Assembly: GCA_028622995.1 (NCBI GenBank) | Contig: JAJQJQ010000003.1 | Coordinates: forward strand, 4,526,001-4,590,000 | DNA: 64,000 bases | DNA from: Panagrolaimus kolymaensis | Taxonomy: Eukaryota > Nematoda > Chromadorea > Rhabditida > Panagrolaimidae | Reading direction: 5' to 3' | Shown here: piece by piece, positions 23,838-37,600 of the stretch | Position numbering within the stretch: position 1 is the stretch's first letter | Layout of the letters: every line of letters starts with the position of its first letter | Notes under the pieces: model-generated | What the model was told of the DNA's origin: nothing | The model's database searches: none | The model's input: only the letters and a program-made list of their open reading frames with translations | Translations under genes and position numbers: made by a program

Positions 23838-24488
23838 ATGCTTGCCCCATTACTTCGTCCTCAAGGAATTTTGAATCTTGCTCGGCATGCAAGCACTTGC
23901 TCTAGCGGTGGTAAACATTTTCTTGGAAGTGTACCTCTAAAGCAAGGTAATGGCTCTTCTGATGCTAGTAAACTCAGTGGCAAAGTAAGATATTTTATTA
24001 CAAATATTTGAAGGAGAAAAAAATATATATTCCAGCCTTTAATCTTGTACTTTTCCGCTGGTTGGTGTGGATCATGCAAAATGTTTACTCCCAAACTTCG
24101 TAAATTTTATGAAAATTATAAAGGCGATGATCTCAATGTTGTTTGGGTTTCACGTGATAAATCCGCTGAAGATCAAAAGGAATATTATGAAAAATCTATG
24201 CCCCAATGGCACTATGTTCCTTATGGTGATGAGATTCAGTGTGTTTTACCCTTTAAACTTTTATATATTTCTTGTTTCTTTTTGCAGGAACTTATTAAAG
24301 AAATATGAAGTTAAAACCATTCCAGCCGTTAAAGTTGTAAATGATAATGGTGAAGTCATCGATGACGGTGCACGTATGAAAATTGAGGTTTGTTTTAAAT
24401 AAAAATATTAATTAGTTTCAATAATGCTTTACAGAAGGGTGAAGCTTCTCCTGAAGACCTTGTTAATGAATGGAAAAAGAAACTTTAA
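23838..24488 (+). CDS. Thioredoxin-fold protein, nucleoredoxin-like
   Basis: Exons 23838-23984, 24036-24238, 24288-24387 and 24435-24488; 167 aa. The active site is WCGSC at residues 59-63 after PLILYFSAG, with the fold's KYEVKTIPAVKVV (cis-Pro) near residue 125. Length and the VVWVSRDKSAEDQKEYY segment fit the tryparedoxin/nucleoredoxin (thioredoxin-8) group, which reduces disulfides. The N-terminal 45 residues (MLAPLLRPQGILNLARHAS) are basic and Ala/Leu-rich, which could be a mitochondrial presequence. The acceptor TTTTTAG ends 8 nt before the ATG, suggesting trans-splicing; it may be co-transcribed with gly-7, 506 bp upstream. Confidence 0.9.
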
Positions 24489-24679
24489 TAAGTTGTAAAT
24501 TCCAATAGAATATGTATTGCTAAATTTTATAAAAAATGTATTAATGCCTATATTCCTAATTCTTAGTAAACTTTAAAAAATACACCGGTTTATTATTATT
24601 TAACAAAATAATAAAATATACTCGAATTCAACAAAATAATAATGTGAAGAAAAAAGCTAAAACAAAAATAAGTATGCAT

Positions 24680-27600
24680 TCAGTCATTATAAGATTCATG
24701 CATCGAAGATTCATACATTTTTCCTTGAAAGTTATCCACTTTTCTTTCAAGATCGCTAACAATACTGTCTAATTCTGATTGCTCTAAAAGAAAAATTGCT
24801 TTTGTTAAGGTTTTTAAAAACATTTTCTTACGAGTTAAAAGTTCAATTTGCTTGTATTGTCGCCGAATTTTTGTTTTTAAGGTTGTATTTTCATCTCTCA
24901 ACTCATCCATTTCCATCAAAGCTCCTCGATATTGTTGCTCCCAATTTTCTCCAATATTAAACTTTAAAATCAACTATTATTTTAATTTTTTTCTTCCTTC
25001 CAAACCTGAGATTTAGACATTTTTTCAAGTTGATTTATTTGTGCGATAGCTCTATCAAGTTGGGCTTGAGCTTCAATCAAATCCGTTTGCAGCTTGTTGT
25101 CAGCTTTAGTTTGCAAAATAGCTTGTTGAATTTTCATTTCATATTCATGAGTTAAAGTGTTAATTCTTTCTTGATGTTTTCTCCTAAAAAAAATATTCCC
25201 CTAAATAATACCTTTAAAAAATTGTTTTCTTACTTTTCAGCAACAATATCATTTTTGGATTCATTCATCGCTTCTTCATGTTTCCCTTTCCAATGCTCAA
25301 TATCTCGATTGAGTTTGGTAATATTTTGTTCCAATAATTGTGATTTCTTTTCTTCACTCTTTAGCTCTTTGGCCGATGTGGAAATTGTTTCATTGGCGGC
25401 TTTGAGTTGCTTGGTTAATAACTCTTTATTCCTTTCAGCTTCTTGCAATTGAGTTTTATAAACATCAACTTCACGCTTCAGAAGTTGATAATCGGTATTA
25501 GCTGTAGCTAATTTTCGTTCGAGTTCTTGAATTTGTCTTTCTTTTGCTTGCATTTGAGAAGTTGAAGGACTTCGAGTTAAATTTGTATAATCGTCGCCTT
25601 GGGTGACTGATCGAGTCAATCTTGAATACGATGGACTTTTGAGAATGGATGATGAATCTCGCATTAAATCATATGGTGATCGAGTTCCACCTGTGCCACT
25701 ACCATAATCGGTAGTTGATCTTGCACCTCCAAGAGTTCGAATTGATGAGCTTGTCATACTATGGCTTAAAGCAGAACTGCAAAGGGAAGTGGTTGAGTAT
25801 TGTCGATTGCCTAATGAAGAATGAATCGAATGGTTCATGCGACTACTTGGTCGAGCTAAAAAAATAATATCTTTTGAGTTTTTATATTTCTAAAATACTT
25901 ACACATGGTATCCGATTCCACTGAGCTTTCTCTGTCATTAAGTCGCATTTTTTGATTGTCATTCTCTGATTCAAGTCTAAAAATATAATTTTTTCATAAA
26001 AGTTTCTCGTATAATTTCTTACTTTTTGCATTTCCTCTTATATTCATCATTTTGATTTTGCAACTCTGTCAAAGCAGCTTTATGCATCTTTTTTAATTCT
26101 GAAATACAAGTATCCATTTCATCCGTTTTTTCTTCTAATTTCTTTTCCAATTTTTTAATTTGATTATCTTTAACTCGCAATTGATCTTTCTAAAAACAAT
26201 TTTTTATGTAAAAATAGGGGTTACATAATAGTCGCATTTACCAAAGCTTCTCTCTTTAAATCTTCTTTCTCTAAACATTCTTCTAAATGCGTAATTTTTT
26301 CTTCCATTGAATCCAATTCAATCTCGCATTTTCTTCGAACACTTTTCTCTTTATGAATGGTTGCATCAAAGCCATTTATTTTTTCCTAAAATTACCCATT
26401 TAGTAAAAGACAAATCTACCAAGTTTATTTTTTGTTTATATTTTTTTTTTCAGAAGAAACTTACATTTAAATCAGAAATATTATGTTGAAGTTCATTGAT
26501 TGTTGAACTTTGTCTTTGGCTTCGTTCTTGCCAGCTGTCAGCTTTAATTTCAGCTCTTAAAATGTTTTTAATCATTTTACACTTTTCTTTGGTTTATATT
26601 GCAAAAACTTACTCAGAAATTTGGTTTTTAATTTCATCTAATTCCTCTCTGGCTTGTTGCTCTTTTCTTTCAGCTTGTTCAACCCTTTGCTTTAAATCTT
26701 CATATTCTTCCTCTAAATTTTCTCGAAGGGTTTTTTCATTGCTATATTTTTCTCGTAACTAAAAGTTTCATTTTATTTTATGGTCTCTAATTTTTATCAT
26801 TGCTTACAATTTCAAGTTGAGCCGCCATTGATTGCTTCTCCGCTGTCAAAAGTTCAAGATTTGTTTCATTTTCTTTTTGAGTTGAATGAAGTTTCATTAT
26901 TTTTGCGTGTTGTTCTTCAAACCTTTTTTCCATTAATTCCAATAAACCTTCATTCCGTTTAACTTCAGTTTGGTAAATTTCTGCTTTTTGTTGGGCTTCT
27001 ATTTTTTCTTCTTTCAACTATAAAATGACAGCTTATTTATGTAAATATACTCAACCTTGAATTTACCGCTTCAAGCTCCTCTTCAACTTCTTCCTTTATT
27101 TCTTCCAATTCTGCATTTCTATCTTCGAGTTTTTCTAATTTTTCAAGTAATTCTATGTTGGCTGTTTCTAATTCGGCCATTTTTGCTTTTTCTCTATTCA
27201 TGGGAATTATTTGTCGAACATTTCCCCAAAGTTTAAACCATGGCCAATCGGCAAGATTGCAGAAATTTTTGACATTTCTTTGAATTGCAGTTAATGCATT
27301 CCTACAAAATATTTATGTATTAATCAATTGCTTCTTTTGTTAATGGTTACCGTTTTTCATATTTTTCATTTAAAACCTTTTGTTCATGATACCATCGGAC
27401 ACGAGCTTGAATTCCAGTAATCATTTCATTTATGTGATCTTTTCTTTGATTTTCAAGCTAAATTTTTTTTGGTTTAAGATTTGCTCTGAAATATTTTTTC
27501 ACTTACATCTGATATTAAGCCAACTCTACAGAAAACTTTAGTTTTGCCAATTTGGTAGCGGTCTTCATCTATTTCTAAAATGTCACAAAGTGTTTCACAA

Positions 27601-30600
27601 GCGGTTCTGTATGATTCTGAGGAGCTTTTAACAAAATCATTGCCTGCCAATAATTTATATCGATGAATAAAATCAGAGAATGATAATCGATTTGGATAGC
27701 CTCGGCGACAAATTCTTATTCCTTCAAGAACGCCATTACATTTAAGTTGATGAAGAACTAAAGGTCCTGTGATTTTAAATGGTTGACGTTCATAGTTTGG
27801 AACGATGCAACGAATAAAATGTGCAGATGTTGAGTTTAAAGTTTGCAATAAATTGGATAATTGCTCCTAAAAATTTTAATCATGAGTTTAATGGCATTAT
27901 TTAAGTTTTTTTACAAACCCTGTAAACATGAGTCACGGTAGCAGTGGTTAGAGAGCCTCTTCTTGACCGAACCATATCATCCATTTTTACTTGAACAGGA
28001 AATAATTTGCTAATAAGGGCATGGCTTGAACTTGAAAGTAATTCCATCAAGCATTGATCCACAAGATCTCTATTTTTCTCAACCCAACCATCAATATTGT
28101 AGTTAACTAAACCAGCATAATGTTGAACCGCAAAATGACTAACTGATGTGTTCCTAAAATAGAAAACTTTGCTTTATGAAAATTCAAGAAGAGTTTACTC
28201 ACTTTGTTGATTGTTTTGCTTTTTGAAATACTCCACTTTCACTTAAATTTCTAACCATTTTTTCAAGTAATGATGTATCCGAGCCATTTGGTACAATACA
28301 TTCTTCTTGCAAATAACTTAATAACCCCATGGGTTTTTCAACCATATCGATTGTTTGTTGCAAATCATCACCATAATCCACTTGATTCCATTCAATGCAT
28401 TCAGTCATGTATTCTGCTTGCTCTTTAACAAACATAAAATGATTAAAAAATTGTTGGAGTTTTTCATTGGTATAATTTATGCAAAATTGTTCAAAGCTAT
28501 TTTTCTGAAAAAAATTATTTCAATCTTGAATGTTTACAAATTTATAATGTCTTTCTCACATTCATAATTTCAAATCCAGCCATATCAAGAACTCCGATAA
28601 AGTTAGTAGCATCTTCCTCTAAAATTTAATTCTTCGCTAAATTGATCGGAAAACATACAAACTTACGACTTTGATCTAGATCGATAGCTTCATTGCATTT
28701 TTCTACGATCCATTTAAATAATCTTTCATACAAAACTTTCTGTAATGCAGCTGCAGAAAATAAAGTCTTTTTGAGATTTTGATTTTTTCGAATTAAATTT
28801 TCTCCAACTTTTATTGTTGGTTGGGTTAATGCATCGACGAGCTTGGATGATTTGACACATAATAATTTAGTTACTTGATCCACTTCTGTCATGCTTTCAA
28901 CAAAACTGTAATCCATTCCCGAACGTTCACCAAACTTAATTTCACCGATTAAAATACAAATTGCAATGATTTGGAAAATCCATTGTTTTTCATTAAAACT
29001 AAAACCAAGCTGATCAAGGGCATGCTAAAATATAAATTTATTTTAAAATAAAATTTAGAGATGGAAACAAACATTAGTTTCATGCCCGCAAGTTACATCA
29101 TCAATATTTCTATCATGAATATCTCCGCCTTGATTTAAAATTTTATAAGCTGAAGCTGATTTATTGAGAAGTAGCGAAGATCTTAATGAATCAGGAAATG
29201 CATCGGAAAGAAGTTGATAGAAAATATGGAAGTTTCTGTCTCCTTTATTTTGAGATACAACACGAGATTTTTCAAGCAAGTCTGAAAAAATAAAAACCTA
29301 TAACCTTTGAAATAAAGTTAGAAAACAAACAGCATTCAATTGTTGCTGAAATCAATTTTCCATTTGAATTAAAATCAATTTTAATAAATTTTCCCTAAAA
29401 CTTATAATTAATTTTACTATCATTTTTTAGAAAGTCTATTTATTTACCAATCGAGAGCTATTATTATTGTGAATTGTTTTAGCATTTGAAAATGCTTCAA
29501 GTGCAATACCGGAATTTATGACTGCTGAATCAATGGATCGGGCATTTTTTCGATTTCCCAAATAATTTTGATCAGACGCACAAATGAGATATTCAATTAT
29601 TTTTTTAGTGTTTTCAGTTTTACCAGCGCCACTTTCGCCTCTAAAAATATCTAAGCTTTATAGATAGCTTTGAACGAAAATTTTGCAACTAACGTAATTA
29701 ACACGCTTTGATTATTTCCACCTCGTAAAATGCCATCATAAGCATTTTGGGCGACGGAGTAAATATGGGGTGGCATAATTTGTTGAATTTTAGATTGCTC
29801 TGAATAATATTTAATCATTTGTGGTGAATATAATTGTGGGATAATTGTCCATGGATTGACAACCACACAAAAGAGTCCAGAATAAGTCTGTAATTTTTTT
29901 TAAAGATAAGGATCATTTTTTTAAATTTAGTTTTTTATGTGATTACATGAATTAACTTTTCATCATATCTTCTTCGAATTGTATGCAAAACAGATGCTTC
30001 GTTTAATTCAGTCAAATTACACATATCTGAACAAAAATGTGATAAACTCGTGGCTTGAGTATTCTTTTTTAAAACTGTTCGCTGCAATATGGAATTCATT
30101 ATTTTATTTTTTTAAATATTGTTTAACTCGTTTTAACTTTTAGTTTTATTTTAATTGCTATAATTTTCACTAAAAATTGCTTTATCCCGGAGGACATTGT
30201 CCCTTTTTTTTAAGGAAAGATAAAGCTATTTTAGAATGATGGATTAACATTGGTCATTTTTTAAGTGTCAAAAAAATGTAAAATCTTTTAAGAAAATTGA
30301 TAGCCTGGCTAACTTTTCCAAAAGACAGCTAAGGTCTTGCAATAGAAAAAAAACTAATATTGTGATTATTTTTGAAAGTTAAAAAAAGCAACAAATAACA
30401 AACTTTTTCATAAAATCCCTGCTCATCTCGAAATCCAACAATAACTTTTCCATCTCGATCATCGACAACGTTGCACATTCGATATGCAAACTCTGGATCT
30501 TCAATCCATATTCGATTTTCTAGGAGATCAACTTCCTGTTTAATCAAATGCGGAGATGGCTCAAGCAATCTAAATAAAATCCTTTAATTAAAATAACAAA

Positions 30601-30680
30601 AATAAATTAATCTATTCGTACTGAAGCATTGCATCATTATCAATTTCCTCTACAACCATATCATCCTTAGATACAGTCAT
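24680..30680 (-). CDS. Class II-like myosin heavy chain, short tail
   Basis: 24 exons, first 30680-30622, last 24783-24680; summed CDS gives 1517 aa. Motor (about 1-778): P-loop [11 protein letters not shown], split by the intron 29641-29693; switch I NNNSSRLGKF; switch [14 protein letters not shown] region [23 protein letters not shown]; converter [11 protein letters not shown]. Then IQ-like TGIQARVRW and [10 protein letters not shown], and the class II mark [14 protein letters not shown]. The coiled-coil tail is only about 700 residues, against about 1100 in usual class II chains, and is broken near 1170-1270 by a Ser/Thr/Arg-rich stretch before coil resumes. It should be an actin motor; filament assembly may be altered. 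Switch residues differ slightly from consensus (RLGKF for RFGKF, DMAG for DIAG). TTTACAG 8 nt before the ATG suggests trans-splicing. Confidence 0.93.
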
Positions 30681-32194
30681 AGTAGCTCTGTAAAAAAATA
30701 AAAATAAAAAAAGTGTAAAAAAGTTTCAAAATAAAAACACGGAGGCCGAGCACATGCACAATTTTCGATGAACATAATTTGAAAGAAAAAAAACTGCATA
30801 TTTTGTTGCAAAAGCTGTTAAAAACAAATAATACATGACCAATCCCACTTTAGAGAATGGAGGCTCAAAAAAGCTCACTCGAAAGATAGCCAGCCATCGG
30901 CTAACAAATCGCTGCCGTTATAGCATTTTTTAAGTCGAACGTTTTTCGTTAGCGCCCATCTTGTTTTTGAATGGATGTTTTTATTCTCTCAAAAAAAAAG
31001 AGGACGACAATTTTTAGTCCACCAACAAATATATACGCAAAATGAACTAAAGAAAAGAAAAGTCTCTCTTCCGGGATTGCTGATTGCCTAATCGGAACGC
31101 GAAAATGCCAATATTCGGTGATTGAGTGATTAGTCATATGCACTTGGAATGAAAGCAAGCAAGTAACTACCAACATTACATTATTTAGTGTCGTCGACAA
31201 GTTTAATAATAATTTTCGATGTAAATGAAAAAAGAAAAATTAAAATTTGGCTTTTTATAATAAGCAAACAAGCATCAAAAAATAATATAAAAATTACTTT
31301 TTATGCTATTTTTTAAACTCTGACTTTTCATACTCGTTTACAAAATTTTTAGCATCCATCAAAAAAATAATCCTAAAAATATCCTTGTTGCTGATCATTT
31401 TGCGCTACTTTTAGTTTAAAAAAAAGCATTCGGTACCAAGTGTCTCAGAAGCATAGGTCAGCTGTCTTTTAAGTTTGCAGACTTTTTTGACCAAAGAATT
31501 GAATAACACTTTTAGAAAGTAAAACTTGGCACAAAAAATTCTTAATTATAAATATTAAAAAATTACATAAAAATGACCGATAGCAAAAAAAGTTAAAAAA
31601 AAAAAAGGTTTTTTATTTCTTCCAGAAGTGAAACAAACATAAAATAGCCATTTTTAACCAATAAAAAAAAATTCAGTATGAACCGAAGAAACAATTCAAG
31701 CTGATATTCACACTTCCCAAAAAATGTATGTATAACAGCCGTGTTCGTTTTTGTTTTTATATAATGGAACGAATGATGGCAAGAAACAAAAAACTGATAA
31801 ATTGAGGGTGGAATTAAATATAAAAAAATGGCTCACAAGTTTTTTACTTTGTTATCTTGCGACACAACTGTCAAATTACACTTTTTATTATTTGGCCTAA
31901 AAATAAAAAAAAAATAGCAAGATTGAGAACAATTGAAAGCTGATGGAAGCTTGATAGTCTTGTTATGACTTGTGTTTTTTTATTATCCCAAATTGCTTTA
32001 AACAAAGGCTCATTAGTGCGATGTAATTAATTATGTGTATCATGTAAAAAGATTGGTGAATGATGATGGGCAAAAGATAAAAATAGAATTTTATTTTTTA
32101 ATAATATATAATAAATTAAAAATCATAATTTAGCTAATTTGATAATTTGCACAAAACTGAAATGAAACATGATAAAGCTCGACCAAAAAAATGA
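30681..32194. other. Intergenic, promoter of the myosin gene
   Basis: 1.5 kb between two genes of the same strand. It has A/T tracts and a G/C-richer part near 30880-31100, but no convincing frame. The minus frame 30949-31200 is not supported by splice signals or domains. Confidence 0.45.
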
Positions 32195-34246
32195 TTAATC
32201 CGCTCTTGGAGTACTTAAATTCAATCTTTTTAATTCTGTTTCAATGTCTTTGAGATTCTTTTCAAGCATATCCAATTCTTCTAATCGACCCGATTCTGCT
32301 GCTTGTTTAAGATAACTAAAAATTAAAAATTAGTAGCAAATAAAATAAATGGTTAAAAATTTACTGTTTTATTATGATATATTGTTGTTGGATAGGATTT
32401 ATTTCAGGTTCATCTTCAACAAATGGATTATAATGATAGGCATTATTCGAGGGTTCAGGAGTCCATCCTCCATCATCTTGAAGGCCACTAAATGAAGCAC
32501 TCGTTTTTAGAGGTTTTCGTCTTTCACTGGATACTTTTGGGCTCATACTTCTATCACGCTTTAATACGGGATTAGATGGAAATGACTAAAAAAAATAATA
32601 AAAATATTGGAAAATACAAAGAAATTTTTTTACTCGAATGCCATTTATTTCTTTTTCCTCTTCCAGTTGTCGACGAACTCTTTCTTTATGCTTTTCTTTC
32701 AATTCTTGATATTCCTCTTTAGTTGGAAGCTCGGGCATATCAATCACTGATTCCTAAATTCAAAGCTTTAAATATGTAAATATGAATCGGAACAAACTTG
32801 TAAAGAAGCGATTGCAGAATATCGAATATTTGCCCTTAAAGTAATTTCTCGGAGAGTTGGTTTTAGCGCAGATGGATCATCAACTCCTTGTAAACCCCAT
32901 TTTTCAATGCGTTCACTCAAACTTTGGATTTCATGTTGCAACGAGCCGAGTTTTTTACGCAACTGTATCGCGGCTTCCAATGTGTACATGCTTTCACCAT
33001 TTCTAAAGCAAACGAAATTTAATAATAAGTAAAAAAAAGAGGAAAGTGTTTACTTTAATGATGCAGCCATTCGTCGATATGATGGAGATAAATTAGAAAC
33101 TTGAGTAATGAGTTGACATAATTTCTCATACATATCCACAAATACCGAAGGTATTGACATTTGATCCATGGCGTCTTGCCGTCTTTCTAGAAGCCTTTTA
33201 CATTTGGAGCAAACTCGAAGTGATTGTTCTTCAAGCTAAAAGTTATTCTTATACTCGATTAACGAAGTAAAAAAGCATACTGTTGGTAGTTGTTCTGCAC
33301 CAAATTTAGCTTCAAATCCAAATGATGTTAAAAGTTTGTTGGTTTGTTTTTTGACACCAGTAGGTTCACTCAATCTTCGTGGAAATCCAGAAGGGTTATT
33401 TTTAAATGAACTTATTTCAGTGGCAGTAAAAGCAGGATTTGTAAGTTTTTCTAAAAATAAAAATTTAAGTTAAACAATTTTGAATATATATAAAATATGG
33501 CTTACGTGCAATCAAAAATGGTAAAAACTGTGAACAATCTTTACATATAACATTTCCGCAAAGTCGACAATGATGTTTTCTTCGAGCTAAATAAAATCTT
33601 GCATTGCATGATTGGCAAGTAGACGCAGAATTATCACTCCATGGAACTGTATCTTTTTCAAAATCTGAAGAATCGAATCCATGATTTAATACAAATTGAT
33701 AAACGTCATTTTTAATACCTTTACGAGATGACTCATCTGGGCAATCATTAATAAGTTTATCAAGTCTTATAATAAGATTATTTGTATCTATAGCCACTGC
33801 ATTTACAGATTGATCTCGATCTTTTACAAATATGGATTTCCAACTTCTGTGAGTACCTTAAAATAATTATAAAAATTAGGAATATAAAAATTTTGAACAA
33901 ACCAATTGTTTGTTCTTCTTCTTCATAATAAGCATAATTAGGTGAAACTTCCCGCAAATCTTCGCCTGATGAATGACTGGTTCCAGCAATCGTGGAAAAA
34001 TCTATTTTTAATATTTTTTGTTTTGCTTTACCAAAAGCTCCTGTAAAAATAAAAAATATTTAATTGATATGACTCATAATTAGCAAGTTACATACCCTTC
34101 AAAGCATCAATTGCATCGTTATTTAGAGATGAAGTTTCTTGATGATTGTCTTCCACGTGTTTATACAATGCATTGGAATCACAAAGATCCCGAAAGCAAA
34201 AGGGACATAGAAATCCTTGCCTAATTTCACTTCCATTATTATCCAT
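32195..34246 (-). CDS. rabs-5: Rabenosyn-5, FYVE Rab effector
   Basis: Nine exons: 34246-34096, 34040-33903, 33856-33506, 33450-33281, 33235-33054, 33002-32798, 32753-32634, 32585-32365 and 32315-32195; 552 aa. N-terminal C2H2 finger GFLCPFCFRDL...HVEDNH, the Rab-binding type in this family. FYVE domain near residue 169 onward (RRKHHCRLCG, VICKDC), completed after an insertion by VCSKCKRLL. Further: the Rab-binding helical region, an NPF motif (NPFVEDEPE, for EHD proteins) and the terminal GRLEELDMLEKNLKDIETEL, matching the family's C-terminal Rab-binding coil. It binds PI3P and Rab5-type GTPases on early endosomes. Shorter than human (784 aa), mostly by loss of linkers and NPF repeats. Confidence 0.93.
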
Positions 34247-34616
34247 TTTATACAACAATAACAAACAAAAAAATATATAAAAAAGCAAAGTTATTTTAAA
34301 GCATAATTGTTTTATTTTTCATTTCTTTTTTCATATAAAAATGTTGATTCGCCAAAGCAGAGTGCAATTTTCTTGCATGGATAATTCTAATATGCGGTGT
34401 ATTCAAATTCACGTATAAAAATGTGAAAGGAGATTATTTATTACTTGAGATAAATATTTTTATTATTAGTTTTTCGGGTTCTTAAACAATTGTTTTTTAT
34501 GTTTATGAGCTGATAGCCTTTTATAAATTGGTTTAGCTTTCTGATCTCTTTTTTGTTGAAACATATTTATATTGTTTTTTTATATCTTAATTAATTTATT
34601 TTGAATTAATACAACT
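34247..34616. other. Spacer between rabs-5 and acn-1
   Basis: 370 bp on the 5' side of rabs-5 and the 3' side of acn-1. AT-rich; nothing else seen. Confidence 0.5.
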
Positions 34617-37600
34617 TTAATTTAAAATACAAAAAAATATAAAAGCAAATACAATAGTCATGAGGTTGGGGATAACAGAAGGAGAGGAATTATGTTTTGG
34701 CACAGATGTGGTTGTTTGAATACCCGTTTGAGACGATTGGTTGTTATTTTGGGTTGGATACAAACCAATAACAAGATTTTGACCATCTCCAAAACCAGCA
34801 TCTGCGGGATTACCTTGAACGCAATTGTATGTGTCTCCAATATGAAGAGTGAAAAGCTTTTCTTTGCATACACAAATTGTTCCATTACAAATGGATTCTA
34901 AGAGACATTCTTGACCATTTGTGCATTCATCACCTGGGTATGCAATATTTTCATCGCTTGGGAGATTATCATTTCCTCCAGATCCTACATCATTGATTGA
35001 CAAAACTGGAAGCTCTTCTTTTGCAAAAGGTTTTCCTGTTCCATCCCAGCCAACATAGGCATTATCTTTTTTATTAGCGGTGAGGAGCCAATTGTGAAGG
35101 GGCTCATAATAAAGAAGCATGGGTGTTGCATCGAGTTTGCGGGAACCAGTAATGGTTTCCAAAGCATCAAGCCAATCAAATTCTGATCCTTTTTCCATTG
35201 CAGTAATAAGTTTTTTAACTTGATCCATTTTTGGGATGCAACCTTCGCTCTAAAATTAAAATTTTTTATTATTTGACTTTGCTACTCGTGGAAATTGGAC
35301 ATACCAAAGGAGTGCTATCACCCATGCATAAAGCATCCAAGATTTGGAATTGAATGACATAACTAACAAAATGTTTCATGGCGGGAGAATGTTGACGGGC
35401 AATAGCGGGTGAAGTAACAGCATCGAATTCAGTAGCTCCTCCAGCTTCAATTGGTAAACTTACGCCTTGATATTTTTCACTAAAAATAAAATAACTGTAT
35501 TTAAATTTATGGCTTGCTTTTATTACCGTAATTTCCACCAAACTGCATTCCATTTAGTTTCATCATATTGATTATCAAAAACTCCATAACGCCATTTATC
35601 AACAACAATATCGAATGGAAGTTTGACAAGTTCAGCAAGAGCTTCTTTATAAAGTCGATTAACCATAATAGCTTCATCCCTCATTGCATTTTCTCCCACA
35701 AGTTTTTGAGATTTCATGTAATCTGGATTTCCAGCAAGAATGCCAAAAACTTTTTCAATTGCTTTCATTAAACTTTGATTTGGAGCATCTCGAAGTAAAA
35801 GAGGTTGTCGCCGGGAAGAATATTTATAATAAAGTTGAGCAAGAAGTTGATGGGCTTCAATAAAATCCGGGGCGCCAACTTGAGCACAGATTTTGACGCT
35901 AAAAAATAGAAAATAAATTTCTATTTTTTTTTTGTATTAAGACAAACCGATAATCAAAACCATCCATCATGTCATAAGCTGTAGCGGGATTGCAAATCAT
36001 ATCTTTACTCCAATTTCGAGAAAAGACGGATTTATTCCAAAAACTTTTTGGAAGTTTTTCAAAACCTAAGAATTTCATGTATCGGTAAGCCTAAAATTAA
36101 AATACTCTCGAGTAATGGAAACAAATATGACTAAATTACTTTAGTAAACATTGCTTTTCCAGTAACATTTTGCTTTTTTAATGATCTAAGAACTTCTTCA
36201 GGAATATCATCATCAGCATTGAATGGTTTAGTGTCATCATAAAGTTGGCTCCAATCATCGCCACTTACACTCTCTGTAATTTTATTATTTCTAAAACAAT
36301 GTAAAGTTATTTTTTAACCCACTCAATAAATGAACAGGAATTGCTCCATCTCGAGTGATGGATGAGATACCAGTGTAAATTGCTGCGATTTCTCGTCGAA
36401 CGTATGCATGAAGCTTAAGAAAGAAAGAAAAAACTCGTTAAAATAAACCCAATAAAATAATTAAAACAAACTTGTTTATAGAAGGGTTCAATTTGAGAAT
36501 AAACTTTATCAATTTCAGCCATTAAATCTATTTCACGTTTACGATTTTTTGTTGAAAGATCAAATGGACTTGACCACATTTGTCCCGCATGTTCAAAACC
36601 ATTAAGTTTTGCACCTTCATTTGTTAGATCGATGAGGCGGCGATAATGCTTGGTCATATCTTTTCCAACTGTGTTTCGCCAAGATTTCCATAAATTTAGA
36701 ATCGTTTCTGGATCTCGAGTTTTTCCAATAAGTGAACGCATATCTGTGAATTTATTGAGGCATGGAGGTTTTTGACCTTCAACTTCACAAACATCTGTGA
36801 TAGTGAAAACTTTGTTTATGGTTCCAAGAATATTATTGTATTCAGTGAATTTTTGATTATCCAAAGCATTCATGCCTTCAACACTAATAAGTTCAATTTG
36901 TCTTTTAGCAATTGGGTCAGAAATAGCAGAGACATCAAATTGGCGAGCTTGTTTAGATGTTGCACCAAGGAATAATCTAAATCCATCTTCAGCTTCATCC
37001 AACATTTGTTTGGTTTCAACCGAAACTGATGTAAAATAATTCCATCCTGCAAGGGCGACTAGTTTCAATAATTTTTGTGCTTCTACATTGTATCCTTCAA
37101 CCCATTTGACCGCAGCATCGTTATCTTTAATTGAATTTTCTTCCTAAAAAACGAAAAGGTTTAAAATTCATTTGTTCGAGATGCGGCGTCATCAAACCTT
37201 TAATGCATTAGTTTTCCAATAATCTGATGAACCAATAAGCGCTTCAACATCTTTATTAATTTTTTCAATTTTATCATCTACTAATGTTCCTTTATTCAAA
37301 AATGTATCCACCAACTTTTGAATTGCACCATTATCCACCTCATCTGGTTTAGTCTTAAAAAAAGTTTAAAATTTCAAAATAAAATTTGAAAGCAAACTAA
37401 ACCGGTTCTTCTTCTGTTCCATAATCTTCTGAGCTCATATCCTCTAAATTAACTGGCATATGATTCATCATTGTTGATGGTGGTAAAGAAGTTTCATCAT
37501 TTTTAACTGGAACTGGAAGAGGCTGTTGTGGACTAATCATATGCTCTTCGGGAACAATACCAGATTGCAGTGGAATTCCAGCAAGTTCGCTTTCAAGTCC

